Source: Adineta steineri (Eukaryota; Rotifera; Eurotatoria; Adinetida; Adinetidae). From it: DNA of 64,000 nt. The stretch covers positions 1,131,822-1,195,821 of the forward strand of contig CAJNOI010000008.1 in the NCBI GenBank assembly GCA_905250115.1, in the 5' to 3' direction. The position numbers and the translations under genes are program-made. Shown piece by piece: positions 1-10,661 of this stretch (within the stretch, counting starts at the first letter, position 1; every line of letters begins with the position of its first letter). The notes under the pieces are model-generated. The model had not been told where the DNA came from. It saw only the letters and a program-made list of their open reading frames with translations, and ran no database searches.

Positions 1-295
1 AATTAAATATATCATCAAGACGTAATATAAATGAACGTGGAAATATAGCTGTTTCAAATAAAAATTCTTTTATAAATGCAATTGAATTTGATGCACGTGT
101 TGTTTGAAGACGTTGTGCAAGATCAGAATCAAGTTCACTCAGTAACCATGTAACAACTTTTAAATTTGTATTTGTTGTCATTAAAAATGTCGATGTTGGT
201 AAACTTGGTACATGAGGACACCCGAGTGAGACAAGTGAACGATGAAGAATATTACGAAGTTCAGCACATGGATCTGTATGTGAATAGAAAGACAT
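1..295 (-). CDS. HAUS7-like protein, N-terminal exon (partial, runs off window)
   Basis: An open exon on the minus strand begins with ATG at 295 directly after a 3'-splice-like TTTAG and stays open to the window edge (about 98 codons). The peptide begins MSFYSHTDPCAELRNIL and continues with SLGCPHVPSLP and LKVVTWLLSELD. The spacing of the CP pair, the short hydrophobic block and the W-containing helix resembles the N-terminus of HAUS7, a subunit of the augmin complex that seeds microtubules inside the spindle. This rests on weak remembered similarity, so the name is tentative; that the exon codes is much safer. It lies 285 bp downstream of the TMUB gene on the same strand. The rest of the gene is outside the window. 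Confidence 0.4.
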   Translation of the reverse strand, partial: MSFYSHTDPCAELRNILHRSLVSLGCPHVPSLPTSTFLMTTNTNLKVVTWLLSELDSDLAQRLQTTRASNSIAFIKEFLFETAIFPRSFILRLDDIFN

Positions 296-579
296 CTAAA
301 TATAAAAATTATAAATTTCGAGTTTACATTACTCGTAGAGGGTAATAATTGCCTTTCATTTTGTTGTTTCTATTTAACAATTGAATTTATTTGGAAAAAA
401 TTTGATATTAACAGATCGTTTTATATTTAAAAGAATTCGAAAAAAAACTAAAGGAAAATGATTACAAATCAAAAACTGTTCGTGAGAACATACATACATA
501 CATACAAAAAAAGAAGAAAAAAAAATATATATATATAGATTATGTCAATAACAAGCCGAACAAAAAAGAGTGAAAATAT

Positions 580-1721
580 TCAATCAAGATGAACATGTTG
601 TATTGGTGTTATAGCGATTGTTGTTTGACTAGTATTTGATACTCGTTGACGTGTTGTTAATAACGACCCACATGTAAATATAGCAAATATAATTGTTATT
701 AAAATAAGAAAAATAGTTGAGATAGGTGTAAATAGAACACGATAATTAATACGTAAATACCAGATCAATACAAGAATTAAACTTAATAAAATAACAAAAT
801 AGGATGAAATATTAATAGGTGGTGATTCAATTAATGGTGATGCATCGAATCTATTTGTATTTCGATGTGTTCCAGATGATGTACCATCAGGTCTTTGATT
901 TGTTGAATCATCACGTCGTATACTTATTTGACAATGTATTATTGTTTCATCACGAATATTATATGTACGAAGAGTTTCTCGATCTTGTAGTTCACGACCT
1001 TGATATATAAAACGAATCATTTTATTTGTCGCTAATTCATTTGCAAAATGTAATCTAAAAATATTTGATTAGTTTCAAGATTTCTCAGTATTATTTTCTT
1101 GTCTTACTGTTTGATTGTTGATATTGTATCATTTGGATTAGCTGATATTTCTTTTCGTGTATCATTAAGAAATTTAATAATTATTTTTAATGATTGATTT
1201 TCTCTTTCATCGGATGTTGTTTGTTGATGATTATTTGTTTCTATAGGATTTGTATTGCTAGATTGTTGTTTTAATTCAGGTACTATAGGTATTTGATCAG
1301 AATTAAATTCATCAATTTCACTGGATCTAAATAATAAAGAACCGAATAAATAAATACAATATTATTTATTAATCATACTCATTATCAGATTCATGTTCTG
1401 TTTGTGTTTCATTACCAGATGAGAGAGACACGGATTGTTCATGTGCTGGAGTTAATCTTGAAGATGGAGGAGTTGGACTTGTTCTTTCTGATTCTTCTTC
1501 TTCTAGAATTTAATTTAAAATAACAAATGAATTATTTTGAATAGAAATTTATATATATTACCATTTCGTCTACGTGTACGTCGTTCAATAATAAATAATG
1601 TTGCAGGAAAATGAATATGATTAACACGAGTTGAAAACCAAGCAAGAGTAATAATACCAATAAAAATTAAGAAACCAAAAACAAAGAGAAAATCATCACC
1701 AATACCTTCAATCAATGACAT
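580..1721 (-). CDS. TMUB: Transmembrane and ubiquitin-like domain protein (TMUB1/2 homologue)
   Basis: Four exons on the minus strand (1562-1721, 1379-1502, 1108-1326, 580-1054) join in phase to a 325-residue protein, close to human TMUB2. The N-terminus MSLIEGIGDDFLFVFGF followed by a hydrophobic segment and AWFSTR matches the conserved TMUB start and first membrane helix. An acidic, low-complexity linker follows, then a ubiquitin-like domain (LKIIIKFLNDTRKEISANP, TIKQ, then MIRFIYQGRELQD and IIHCQIS), then two C-terminal hydrophobic helices. In vertebrates TMUB proteins sit in the ER membrane; TMUB1 has been linked to ER-associated degradation and receptor recycling. A TTTTTAG acceptor about 10 bases before the ATG suggests trans-splicing. 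Intron joins are mine; phases agree throughout. Confidence 0.88.
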
Positions 1722-2219
1722 TATTCGATGGATCTAAAAATAAAAACTAATTTATTATTGATAGAATTATAACAAAATAGCTTAATTGATCACAAGAAAA
1801 TAAAGAGAATGTGAGCATCGCTTTGTTCTATGGTAAAGATTGGTAACCATTTAAAAATATTCCTATTCCTATGACTCCATCTATCACAAATTCAAACAGA
1901 TGACGTATATCACCATTAATGTTTATATTTTTTCATTTGAATCACATTAATAAAAATTAGACAATGTTACAAATTGTATCCTGAGTTTATATTAAAGAAA
2001 ACATGTGCAAGAAGTGCCACTAAAATGGATACTTACTGATTAGGTACACATTTTAATTGCCGTACATAGAAAGAAGATAATGAGGCCATAGTATGAGTTT
2101 ATTTTACAAAAAAAATTGAACTGAACTCTAGATTAAGTGATATTTACCTTAGCTCAGAAGTGCAAAAGATAAACACCATTAAAAAATTTCTTTAATTTCT
2201 TCTCTATATTGAAGTACTC

Positions 2220-2495
2220 TTCAATGAATTAACCATTGTTATTGATTGCTCACCAAGATCAATATGATCTGTTGTATGTAAATGTTTCATCAATAAGATA
2301 TCTAGCTGTTTGTAAATCTAACATAAAATTTTGTGCAGCAAATAGTAATGTTTCAAAATGACGTTCTAATAAAGTAATCAATATTCTATTGGCAAGAAAT
2401 AAACCAGTTGAAAGATCAACATGAACAGATTCTTGAACTGGTAATCCTGATATAGAAGCATAAATTAATCGAGGATTGATTCGACTTAATATTTT
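2220..2495 (-). pseudogene. Decayed fragment resembling a family III CoA-transferase
   Basis: On the minus strand an open stretch reads LSRINPRLIYASISG, then LPVQESVHVDLSTGLFLANR and LLERHFETLLF, and meets an in-frame TGA at 2259-2261. NPRLIYASISG is very like the family III (CaiB/BaiF, SUGCT-type) CoA-transferase motif, and DLSTGLF plus the following helix resembles a segment that lies further along in that family. The intervening part of the domain is missing and there is no start codon or flanking exon. I read it as a relic with an internal deletion. The family call rests mainly on the one motif and could be wrong. Confidence 0.35.
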
Positions 2496-2907
2496 ATATC
2501 AGATAGAAAACTTTCAATAAATATATCATTTGTATTAATAAGTTAATTTCAAATATGTAAACCATCATCATATTTAAGACTAATAGTTATTGAGCATTTT
2601 GATAATTAGATGTATCAGTTTCATCATCGTTATGAGTATTAAAATTATTTGTTTAGCATTTTAATTACTTGATTACCTCAATTATAAAATTGTCAAATGG
2701 TTAATAGTCCTGCTTGTACAGATTTACAGTGAAAAGGCCGAAAGAAAAAATGTCGAAAAGAAAAGGCCGAAGAAAAGAAGTCGACGAAAAAATTGTCGAA
2801 CGAAAAAAGATCGTAAAATAAATATCGACATAAAAATTCATCGAAAAAAATAATATGGATCGTGGGAAATGCTGAAAACTTTCAGATGTCATTATTAAAT
2901 GGTATTG

Positions 2908-3003
2908 AGAGTGCGGGTGTGGGTACAGGTAGAATAACAAGAAAAACGCTGACACCAAGATTCCCACCCTCACCCACACTCACACCGTCACCCACCCTCG
3001 TCC
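2908..3003. repeat. GT-rich/AC-rich palindromic repeat 1
   Basis: A G-rich arm (gtgcgggtgtgggtacaggt) is followed after about 35 bases by a C-rich arm (cccaccctcacccacactca). The arms can pair imperfectly, and the units are close to TGTGGG. The layout is shared with five other copies in this window. Confidence 0.7.
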
Positions 3004-3558
3004 TTTCCAATTTTTTTCCTTGACATTATTTCGTTATGACTTCTAACAGGATTAATTGTTTATAAATGGCTTCAGAAAAATTTTAAATATTGAATATATC
3101 AGTAAAATCTGATAATATCCTGCCTATTTATGAAGATAGCTATTCACCTATAAAATCTTCGTTTTCTTTCTATTCTTTTAGTTAGTAAATAAATGGAAAG
3201 TCAGATAGTTATTGATTTGTTATAATTATTTTATTTTTAAATGATTTCTATGATTCATAATACTTGACGGTAAATTCCTTTAGTACCCAATCAACTCATC
3301 GTAAAATTGTACTTGAAACTAAAAGAAATTGTTGTATGTGTATAAAAATGTTAAATCGACTTCTGAAAAGTTTTGATAAATGAATGGTATATTTCAGTAG
3401 AGGGTGAATCGATCTAGATCTTGTACGAAGAAAATGTTTTTAAAATAATGAAAAAGTAAAGATGATACAGCTAATTCATGAGATTACGATTGATTTTTTT
3501 GTATCGATTCACTCACGTTTATTTTGTATACATGTAAACAAAACAAATATATGAATAG

Positions 3559-3640
3559 CGTGGGCCAGGGTCTGGGCGTGGGTGGGTATGCGTATGATGG
3601 AATAGTGTAAGAGATCATAAATTCGCACCCACATCCACAC
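3559..3640. repeat. GT-rich/AC-rich palindromic repeat 2
   Basis: The G-rich arm (gggcgtgggtgggtatg) is followed by a spacer of about 35 bases and a short C-rich arm (gcacccacatccacac). It has the same order, G arm then C arm, as the other copies but is the most degraded. Confidence 0.6.
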
Positions 3641-4164
3641 GAGAAAGACAATTATTCTATATGTTCATAATCTATGAAGGCTCAACTGCATTAGGCTCAA
3701 CTGTTTGTGAATTATACAGCTGATTCATCTCTTGAATATGTATTACAATGAACCAAAGTGCAATTCATTATTTTTTCGCAACCATTCCAATCGACAACGT
3801 AGAATCATCCCGTTTTCATCAAATCTAGAACATTTTCTTGATAGTTGTACGATATACTTTCTACATCAGAATTCTCAATTGTAGTTGTTGCAGTTTCTCT
3901 CAATTTTTAAGATATCTGACCAGTCCCTTAAGCAAGGACGAAACTGCTCGTATGGTATGCTTTGAATCAACTTTCTTTAAACATACTTTAACCCTCAAGA
4001 TAAACAAACATACATACATATATAGCGGTTATAAGACTCTTTCTTTCAGAAATAGAAATATAAGACATTTCTCTTGAAGTAGTTCTTTATTTTGGTAAGA
4101 AAATGAGGTTTAACAAGAATTTTAAGACATCTTAGTCTTCACTCTTATTGTATTCTAATAGTCT

Positions 4165-4512
4165 TTAACACTTCCAGCCAAGTCTACATCCCCCACAATC
4201 AAAGTCACCACGTAAACGATAACATGGGTTTTGAGGCATCCACGCACCCAAACCACCGGAAACACATTCCATATTACCGACTTTACAGCAGCATTTATTG
4301 GAATTTGTGCCACAACACCCAAATCGACCTCGTTTGTGTCGAACAAGTTTTGTTGGATTATTTTTTGTTGGATCCATAATTGTATTTGTTCTTAACATCA
4401 AATCTTTTTCGTCAATAACCTGACCTTCGATTGGCTCGAGTGCAGTTGTATATTCTGAGATTTGTAAGACTACAAACAGTAAGCATATTGTTGAAATAAT
4501 TCCAATTTTCAT
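4165..4512 (-). CDS. Secreted cysteine-rich prepropeptide, unknown function
   Basis: A single-exon 115-residue protein. It has a signal peptide (MKIGIISTICLLFVVLQ), an acidic propeptide of about 40 residues, a basic cleavage site (RHKRG near residue 61) and a compact C-terminal domain of about 54 residues. That domain holds ten cysteines arranged CC, CCC, C, C, C, C and a terminal C. The layout is typical of processed secreted peptides such as antimicrobial or venom-type knottins, but I recognise no family and assign no activity. No introns are visible. The nearest genes are more than 2 kb away. A ten-Cys domain free of stops and behind a plausible signal and processing site makes chance unlikely. 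Confidence 0.72.
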   Translation of the reverse strand: MKIGIISTICLLFVVLQISEYTTALEPIEGQVIDEKDLMLRTNTIMDPTKNNPTKLVRHKRGRFGCCGTNSNKCCCKVGNMECVSGGLGAWMPQNPCYRLRGDFDCGGCRLGWKC

Positions 4513-5244
4513 TCTTTTATTATGTTTGAATTTGGCACGTTGAACTTGTGATATCTAGAAGTAAAGATCAAAAAGCAATCAATAAAGTGATCATTAATCA
4601 ACTATAAAAGTCTATTATTCAAAATATGTAATAATAAATATCTCTTGAACTAAGTCTCATTAATTGATTTAGCTTCAATTTGATTTTGTTTTTGAGTTGA
4701 AATAGAAAACACAATTACATAACTATTGATCTTTGATATTTATTGTAAAATAAAAGTTATAAGTTATATCAGAGACTGTTAGTCATATTTTAATGTAGGA
4801 TTTAACCGCTTACAGTAGGAAAGTATTTCTCAATTAATATGATCGACCGCATTTATATATACATTGTTGTCTCGGACATCGCTATTTTCATAACAAAATG
4901 CTGGTCGAAAATTTCTAATTTCGAGATTATATTGCATGAAACACGTACTTTAGATAAACTCAAATGTTCTGATACTGTTTTTCAGAAAATTCGACGATCC
5001 ATATTCATCTCAGTTTTATTTTAGGAAATCATGTGTACTTCGATGTCAGATTCTATTTTTTTTGGAGAAAACCTGTCGAACTTATTCCATAATCGCTTGT
5101 ATCTTACCGTAATTCACTTGAAGTGATCTGTAATAATGATGATACCAAGAATGAAGCCGATGCAGTTGTTTTGTATATTTATAGGGGAAAACCGTTGGCC
5201 CCAAATATTTTATCTCTGCATGAGAGATAACAAATATTATACAA

Positions 5245-5495
5245 GAAAAGGTTCTCTTACTTCCTAAATAATAAGATGATAGAAAAAATAAAGATAAAAT
5301 AGCATATATTCGATGGGGAAATTCCATTGTAGTAAAGTTTTTTTCGCATATTCAGTTGAAGGGCAACAGAAACAGTGATTCATTTCATTACTTTCGTTGA
5401 CTCGATGGTCGGGATTTCCCCATCGAATGCATCTTAATCTATCTTTATTTTTTTTATCATAAGGTCATATAGGAAGTAAGAGAACCTTTTCTTTT
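5245..5495. repeat. Fold-back (long inverted repeat) element
   Basis: The left arm (about 5247-5326) contains ggttctcttacttcct and ttcgatggggaaat. The right arm (about 5411-5492) contains the reverse complements, atttccccatcgaa and aggaagtaagagaacc, in mirrored order. The arms are about 75-80 bases, diverged in the middle, around an 85-base loop. No coding capacity is seen, so it may be a MITE or fold-back element. Confidence 0.7.
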
Positions 5496-5518
5496 ATAAT
5501 AAAACAAAAGGTTCTTTA

Positions 5519-5660
5519 CAGGGATCCTCATGGGATGGGATGGGACGGAGTTTTCGTACCACGGGACGATGCGACTTATCCCATCCCATCCCATGGGATC
5601 CTCTGAAAAACAATATTCATCCCATCCCATCCCATGGGATCCCATGGGATATGTCACACT
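5519..5660. repeat. GGGATG/CATCCC palindromic repeat, left copy
   Basis: It opens with cagggatcctcatgggatgg, a G-rich run of GGGATG units, then a spacer, then two C-rich runs of CATCCC units each ending in CCATGGGAT. The order, G arm then C arm, is the same as in the GT-rich repeats. The outer end is the reverse complement of the right end of the copy at 6566-6683. Confidence 0.72.
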
Positions 5661-6565
5661 GTAATAAAACTCTATTGAAAATTAAATTTAGTTCTGCAAT
5701 ATGTTTTATTAAATCAAATGATCATTTACATTTATGACACATTCTTTATGATAATCTATTTTTTATAAATATAAAATAAGAGTTACCTCAATACTTTTCT
5801 CTATACAATAGTACTTTCTCAAAACACAAAAAAAAATAAGAAAATACAAAACAGCAATACTATTATCAACAGACCATACGATTAGGGTGGGAAGCAGGGA
5901 AATATTTACCCACTTAATTTTTTGTTCTGCTATAGTTTTTCCCCTAAAATTCTTTATTGACTACTTTTTGGTATTCTTTATAGCACTAATTTAAAGGATT
6001 CATGCAAAAGAAAAAACTTCCTTTAAAAGAGAAAGAGAGGTTTTGAAGAATTGACTAAAATCAATTGTTTTAGGTGTAGAAAAAGGCTTTTACAATAGTT
6101 TTCAAGGAGAATTAGCCGTTTTCTCGCAAAGAGGAAAGTTCTTATGACCTGTAGATCATTTCTCTCTGATCTTAAGATTTTCTACCTGGTTTCGGGAGAC
6201 TATCTCTCTAGTTTCTGTCTTCTCCTCTCCCCTAATAAAATCAAAGAAAAGCTCCGATTATCAGCAAAAAAGATTAATCATATACATCAGTACAAAAATA
6301 TAAATTAAATTCAACGACAAATAATATTGAGTAAACATTATAACGAAAGAAAATGAAATATTTTATACTATTGATCTAATAATATTTAGATTTCCTTTTC
6401 TGATTTCTAATTTTATCATTGCTTTATTTATCTGTTTGATAATGTTTAGAGTAAAAACTATTAATCAATACAGAAAAGCGATGAATATATTACTTATGTC
6501 TACCGCTTGTCAAATGCAACTTCTATTCGAAATAGTATTTTTCTTAAAAAAAAAGAAATCATATA

Positions 6566-6683
6566 TCCCATGGGAGGCAAGACTCATCCCATCCCATCCC
6601 GTGGGAACGAGACTTCATCCCATCCCATCCCATGGGATATGTCAAAAAGAAAAGTCGTCCCATCCCATCCCATGAGGATCCCT
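6566..6683. repeat. GGGATG/CATCCC palindromic repeat, right copy
   Basis: Three CATCCC-rich runs are separated by short spacers and end in cccatgaggatccctg, the reverse complement of the start of the left copy. It also shares the direct-repeat segment ccatgggatatgtca with the left copy. Confidence 0.72.
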
Positions 6684-6698
6684 GGTTCTTTATTTTTC

Positions 6699-6776
6699 TA
6701 GGGTGTGGGTGAGGGTGAGGGTGTAGGTATATGTATCTTCTCTATTTACGTCCGCCCCACACCCACATTCACCCTA
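6699..6776. repeat. GT-rich/AC-rich palindromic repeat 3
   Basis: The left arm (agggtgtgggtgagggtgag) and right arm (ccccacacccacattcaccc) are inverted around about 30 bases. TAGGGTG ends occur on both sides. It lies 16 bp from the GGGATG-type block. Confidence 0.7.
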
Positions 6777-8291
6777 AATTTTAATTCATATTATCGTGGT
6801 AAAAAATGAATACTTAACTTTTGGAACGAGATGCAAGAGGCCGAAATGTAATGAGACAAGAGATAATTAGGACGCATTGTAAAGAGACAAAATGAAATCG
6901 GACAAAAAGCATTTAGGACAAACTAAAAAAGGACGAATAGTAAGGGATAAAAAAAGGCCGAAATGTAGGGATACCTTTATTATCAAAAAAGAAAAAATGA
7001 TGAAGATTGCATAACCGATTTAAGTGTATTGCTCATAAACAATTGAATACTTTACAAGAGTTTACAATATTATATTAATATAAGGGTAAGCAATGGATGA
7101 AATATGAAGAATAGATAGTATTTCACAATAGCGCGTGTAGATAATGAAGATATGATAGTGTATATCTATCTACTGAATCTCTTGATATATTTGAAAATAA
7201 AATAAGTTATATCATAAAATTCGAGAGATATGAGTGTACAAACAAACTAATATTTAAAACATTTTCTCTTTTAATTGAAACAAACGTATATTATTTTCAC
7301 ATGAGAATCTCATTTTCTAAGATATTTTCAAGAAACTATCGTTGTTGTTTCACTCTTCGAAAATATTTTATACTCGTTATCTGATTGTTTCATCGATAAA
7401 CCATGGTATGTGTAGATTTTTCATTCACTTCTTATCCACATTCTCATCCTTCTTCTTCTTCTTCTTTATTCGCTCGAATCGCATATTCATTGCAGACTGA
7501 AGACTCTATATTACTAAATTCATAGGTTTCTAAGAGGCGCATTTTCTATTTCTTCTGCATAATATAGATAAAATGGGAAAATAGACAGAAATATAGGAGA
7601 AAATAAAGAACTTTGCAGCAAATTGTTTCTATTCAATTTGTCAGAGTGAAAAGCAACAAGTATCAACAATCACAATTACTAATCATTCTGGCAAATATCG
7701 TTTTCTTCCTTTCCTTTAGTTTTATCATGCAGATCACTACGGACATAATACTGACACATTTTATGATGAACACTCCTTCACTTAAAATCAATTTATGAAG
7801 TAATTTCTCTTCAAAAATAGAAACATAAATAATTTAAATTAGATATTTTGTTTTCATCTTCGAAGAAGACTAAAAATAAATCATTTGCAATATGACATAT
7901 TTTGTTCCAATATAATTCTAAAGATAAAAAGTTTTTCACTCATTAGATCATTACATTTATATAAATCAATTCAAAGAAAAGTAGAGAAATATTTAATTGA
8001 TTGTCATCTGACTAATATTCAACTATTCATAGATTTAAAATTTGTTTTTGGAATGTATGAAATGACGTATAGAAATAAAGATTTTAGTCTTTTCAAAACA
8101 TTTATTTATTTACTTACGACATAGAATAAAGTAATCAAGCATGACTACTAAAATCATTTTCTATCTAAATAAACTTGATTAGAAGCAGCTTATTCATACA
8201 AAAAAATTATAAACATTTAGAAAATAGCACAAATCACATGACTTAGTAAATAATCTGAAGTTTATAAGGGTGTCTGAGGGTAGCTTGTTTC

Positions 8292-8410
8292 GGTTACGGC
8301 CATACCACGTTGAATACACCAGTTCTCGTCCGATCACTGAAGTTAAGCAACGTCGGGCTCGGTTAGTACTTGGATGGGTGACCGCCTGGGAATACCGAGT
8401 GTCGTAACCT
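8292..8410 (+). rRNA. 5S ribosomal RNA
   Basis: A 119-base segment starting ggttacggccataccacg and ending gagtgtcgtaacc matches animal 5S rRNA almost base for base. It contains the internal control regions (aagttaagcaacgtcggg and ggatgggtgaccgcc), and the two ends pair as helix I (GGTTACG with CGTAACC). T-runs directly downstream (ttttt, then tttttttttg) would end RNA polymerase III transcription. It is a single copy here. Because the promoter is internal, a lone copy can be active. Confidence 0.95.
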
Positions 8411-10661
8411 TTTTACTTTTTTTTTGTTTCTCTTCAACTATGATTGTAATATATAATCATCTACTTTCTTTCTACGATATTGCTTACACCCAAATACTTT
8501 TTCTTTATTTTTATAAAACTGAAAAATATATTGTTCAAATAAGCTCTACTAAATCTCGTATAAATTACATATGTTAATGTCGTCACGATACATAGATATG
8601 ATAGTTAAGTTTGCCTATCACAAAATCATGTCATTTCTCGATTGATTGTTTTTCTAATATACACAAGTAACGCTCATCCTACGAATTCGCAGACCCTTTT
8701 CTGAAAGAAAACTTCCTATAATTATTATTAAAAATAATTTTGATTTTGATTATATGTTAAGAAAGGAAATCTGAACAGAATCTTCTCATCATGAAATCTT
8801 ATTCGAACATGGTTCATTTTTATTTGAAGAACAAAACGATCGATCGCAGCGTACGCCTCCTGTTGTGAAAAACTGCCCTACCAAAAATTCTTTAACTAAT
8901 ATAACAATATACCTCTTGAAATAATCGTATTGAAAACCACAACATTGATAACTATTCTTCTGCATCAATATTGCATTAATATCATTTTTTATAAGATCTT
9001 CTGCATTAGTATCATCACTTACAATAATCTTCTCATTAATGACATGGATTAATATCATTTTATAATAACATTTACAAAAACTCTCTTCACACATTGCTTG
9101 AAAAGAAATTCGAAAAACCTCGCGTATTATACATTAATTTATGATTAAAAATATTTACTATTCTCTTTTCCTCTTTGTTTCTCTTCCTCTCCTTTACAAT
9201 TATTAAACAAGTATTCATATTTATATTTGTTTAATTTCTTCTTAAAATAAAAAATAATTAAAAAAATATTTCTGTTTTGTTTCTTTCTTTTGTTTTTTTT
9301 TCGCTTATTATTATTTATTCTCATAATCAGTGTTGACTTGAATTTATATAAGAATATTGTGTTTTTCAAGCGTCGAATGAATATGTATGTAGGGAGAAGT
9401 TGTGATTCATATTATCACTATTGACTCTATTCGGAAGTAGCACTTCATGTGTACGATTATAATTATTATTATTTACTCAATCATCAGTGATCTGTTCTTC
9501 TCTATTACAATCACAACAGATATAATCATAATACTCTCTAGTTGATATTGATTCAAAGTAAGAAGATAAACAAACATTTATAAATTTCAATTAATATAAA
9601 ATCCATGAATCAATGTTTTATCGTTAATAAATCTTTGAATTATTATTTTTGCATACTACATATTATTCAATAAACAATTTAGTGACATTAATATCTAAAA
9701 TAACTAACATAGATCTTTAGTCATTGAAATTAATTATGTGTATTGGAGTTGTACATGATATACTCAAACTTAAGAAGACGTCATCAACTTAGTTTGGCCG
9801 ACTTTCTAATGTAATCATGGAGATAGTGTTTTCTTTTCTTAGAAAATTACCGTTTGTTACCGTAATTATTTATTTACATTTAATTTTTTTTTTATAAAAT
9901 CAAAACAAAGTTCTTGTTATTGTGATTATAACCGATAGATGTTTACTAAAGAAAAATTGAAAAGAATTTCTAATTAATTTTTTTTTGCTTTTGCATATAA
10001 AATACATAAAAGATCATATCAATATACAAACGAAAGAAGAAGAAAGGAAAATAAGGTAAATATTTACTGACTCAATATTTTTATCGAGAAAAAAAGTTTT
10101 GGACGTATTGATATAATAAACAATTGTTTCAGAAAAGTAAAAAAAACTGTTTGTTTTATTTTCAATTAATACTATTCTACATAGACATTAATCATAACTG
10201 TTTGAATCAGTTTTCGCATTGATAAAGAAAAATGTGATTATCTATTGAATTATAAGCCAAAAAATTCTTTTTTCAATCCAAAATGCAAGAATAGAAGCAA
10301 TACGACAGAAAAACACATAAGACATTTTCAAAATGTTGTTATATTGTTTGTTATACACACTTGAAAAATCCAAATACAGTGAGTTTAAGTTAGGAACACT
10401 GTACAGTTTGTTTTAGCTCTCCTGTTTAATCAAATGGGTCGTCCAATCACTCAACTCCATTTGTATACTCATGATCGACTTTATTCTTCATGTTTTTCAT
10501 TAGGTTGATCAAATAAACTGAGAAAAAAAGATACGCTACATACTGAAAAGAGAAGAAAAGAGAGAAATAAACAAAAAAAAATAGAATTTATTGTTTAAGA
10601 AATACTTTCTCTTCTATTGTATGAGTTAAATTCATTTCACCAACTTACAGTCTAGTTGGTG
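8411..10661. other. Intergenic region, no gene recognised
   Basis: Very AT-rich sequence between the 5S gene and the Kelch gene. The open frames at 8789-9094 and 9145-9369 (minus) are low-complexity and show no domain, so I did not call them. Confidence 0.6.

Larger units (their letters stand above)
1722..4164. other. Intergenic region with decayed gene fragment and GT-rich palindromes
   Basis: There is no intact gene between the TMUB start and the Cys-rich peptide gene. The stretch holds a degenerate coding fragment (about 2220-2495) and two short G-rich/C-rich inverted repeats (2908-3003 and 3559-3640), each listed separately. The remaining sequence is AT-rich with frequent stops in all frames. 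Confidence 0.6.
4513..8291. other. Gene-poor region with fold-back and GGGATG-type repeats
   Basis: I see no gene. The region holds a fold-back sequence (about 5245-5495), two GGGATG-rich palindromic blocks (5519-5660 and 6566-6683) in inverted orientation, and a GT-rich palindrome (6699-6776). Longer open frames here are short, AT-rich and without recognisable domains. Confidence 0.6.

Noticed and set aside
8789..9094. 101-residue minus-strand frame with several cysteines
   Set aside because: No signal peptide, no recognisable motif and very AT-biased composition; no splice-linked exon found.
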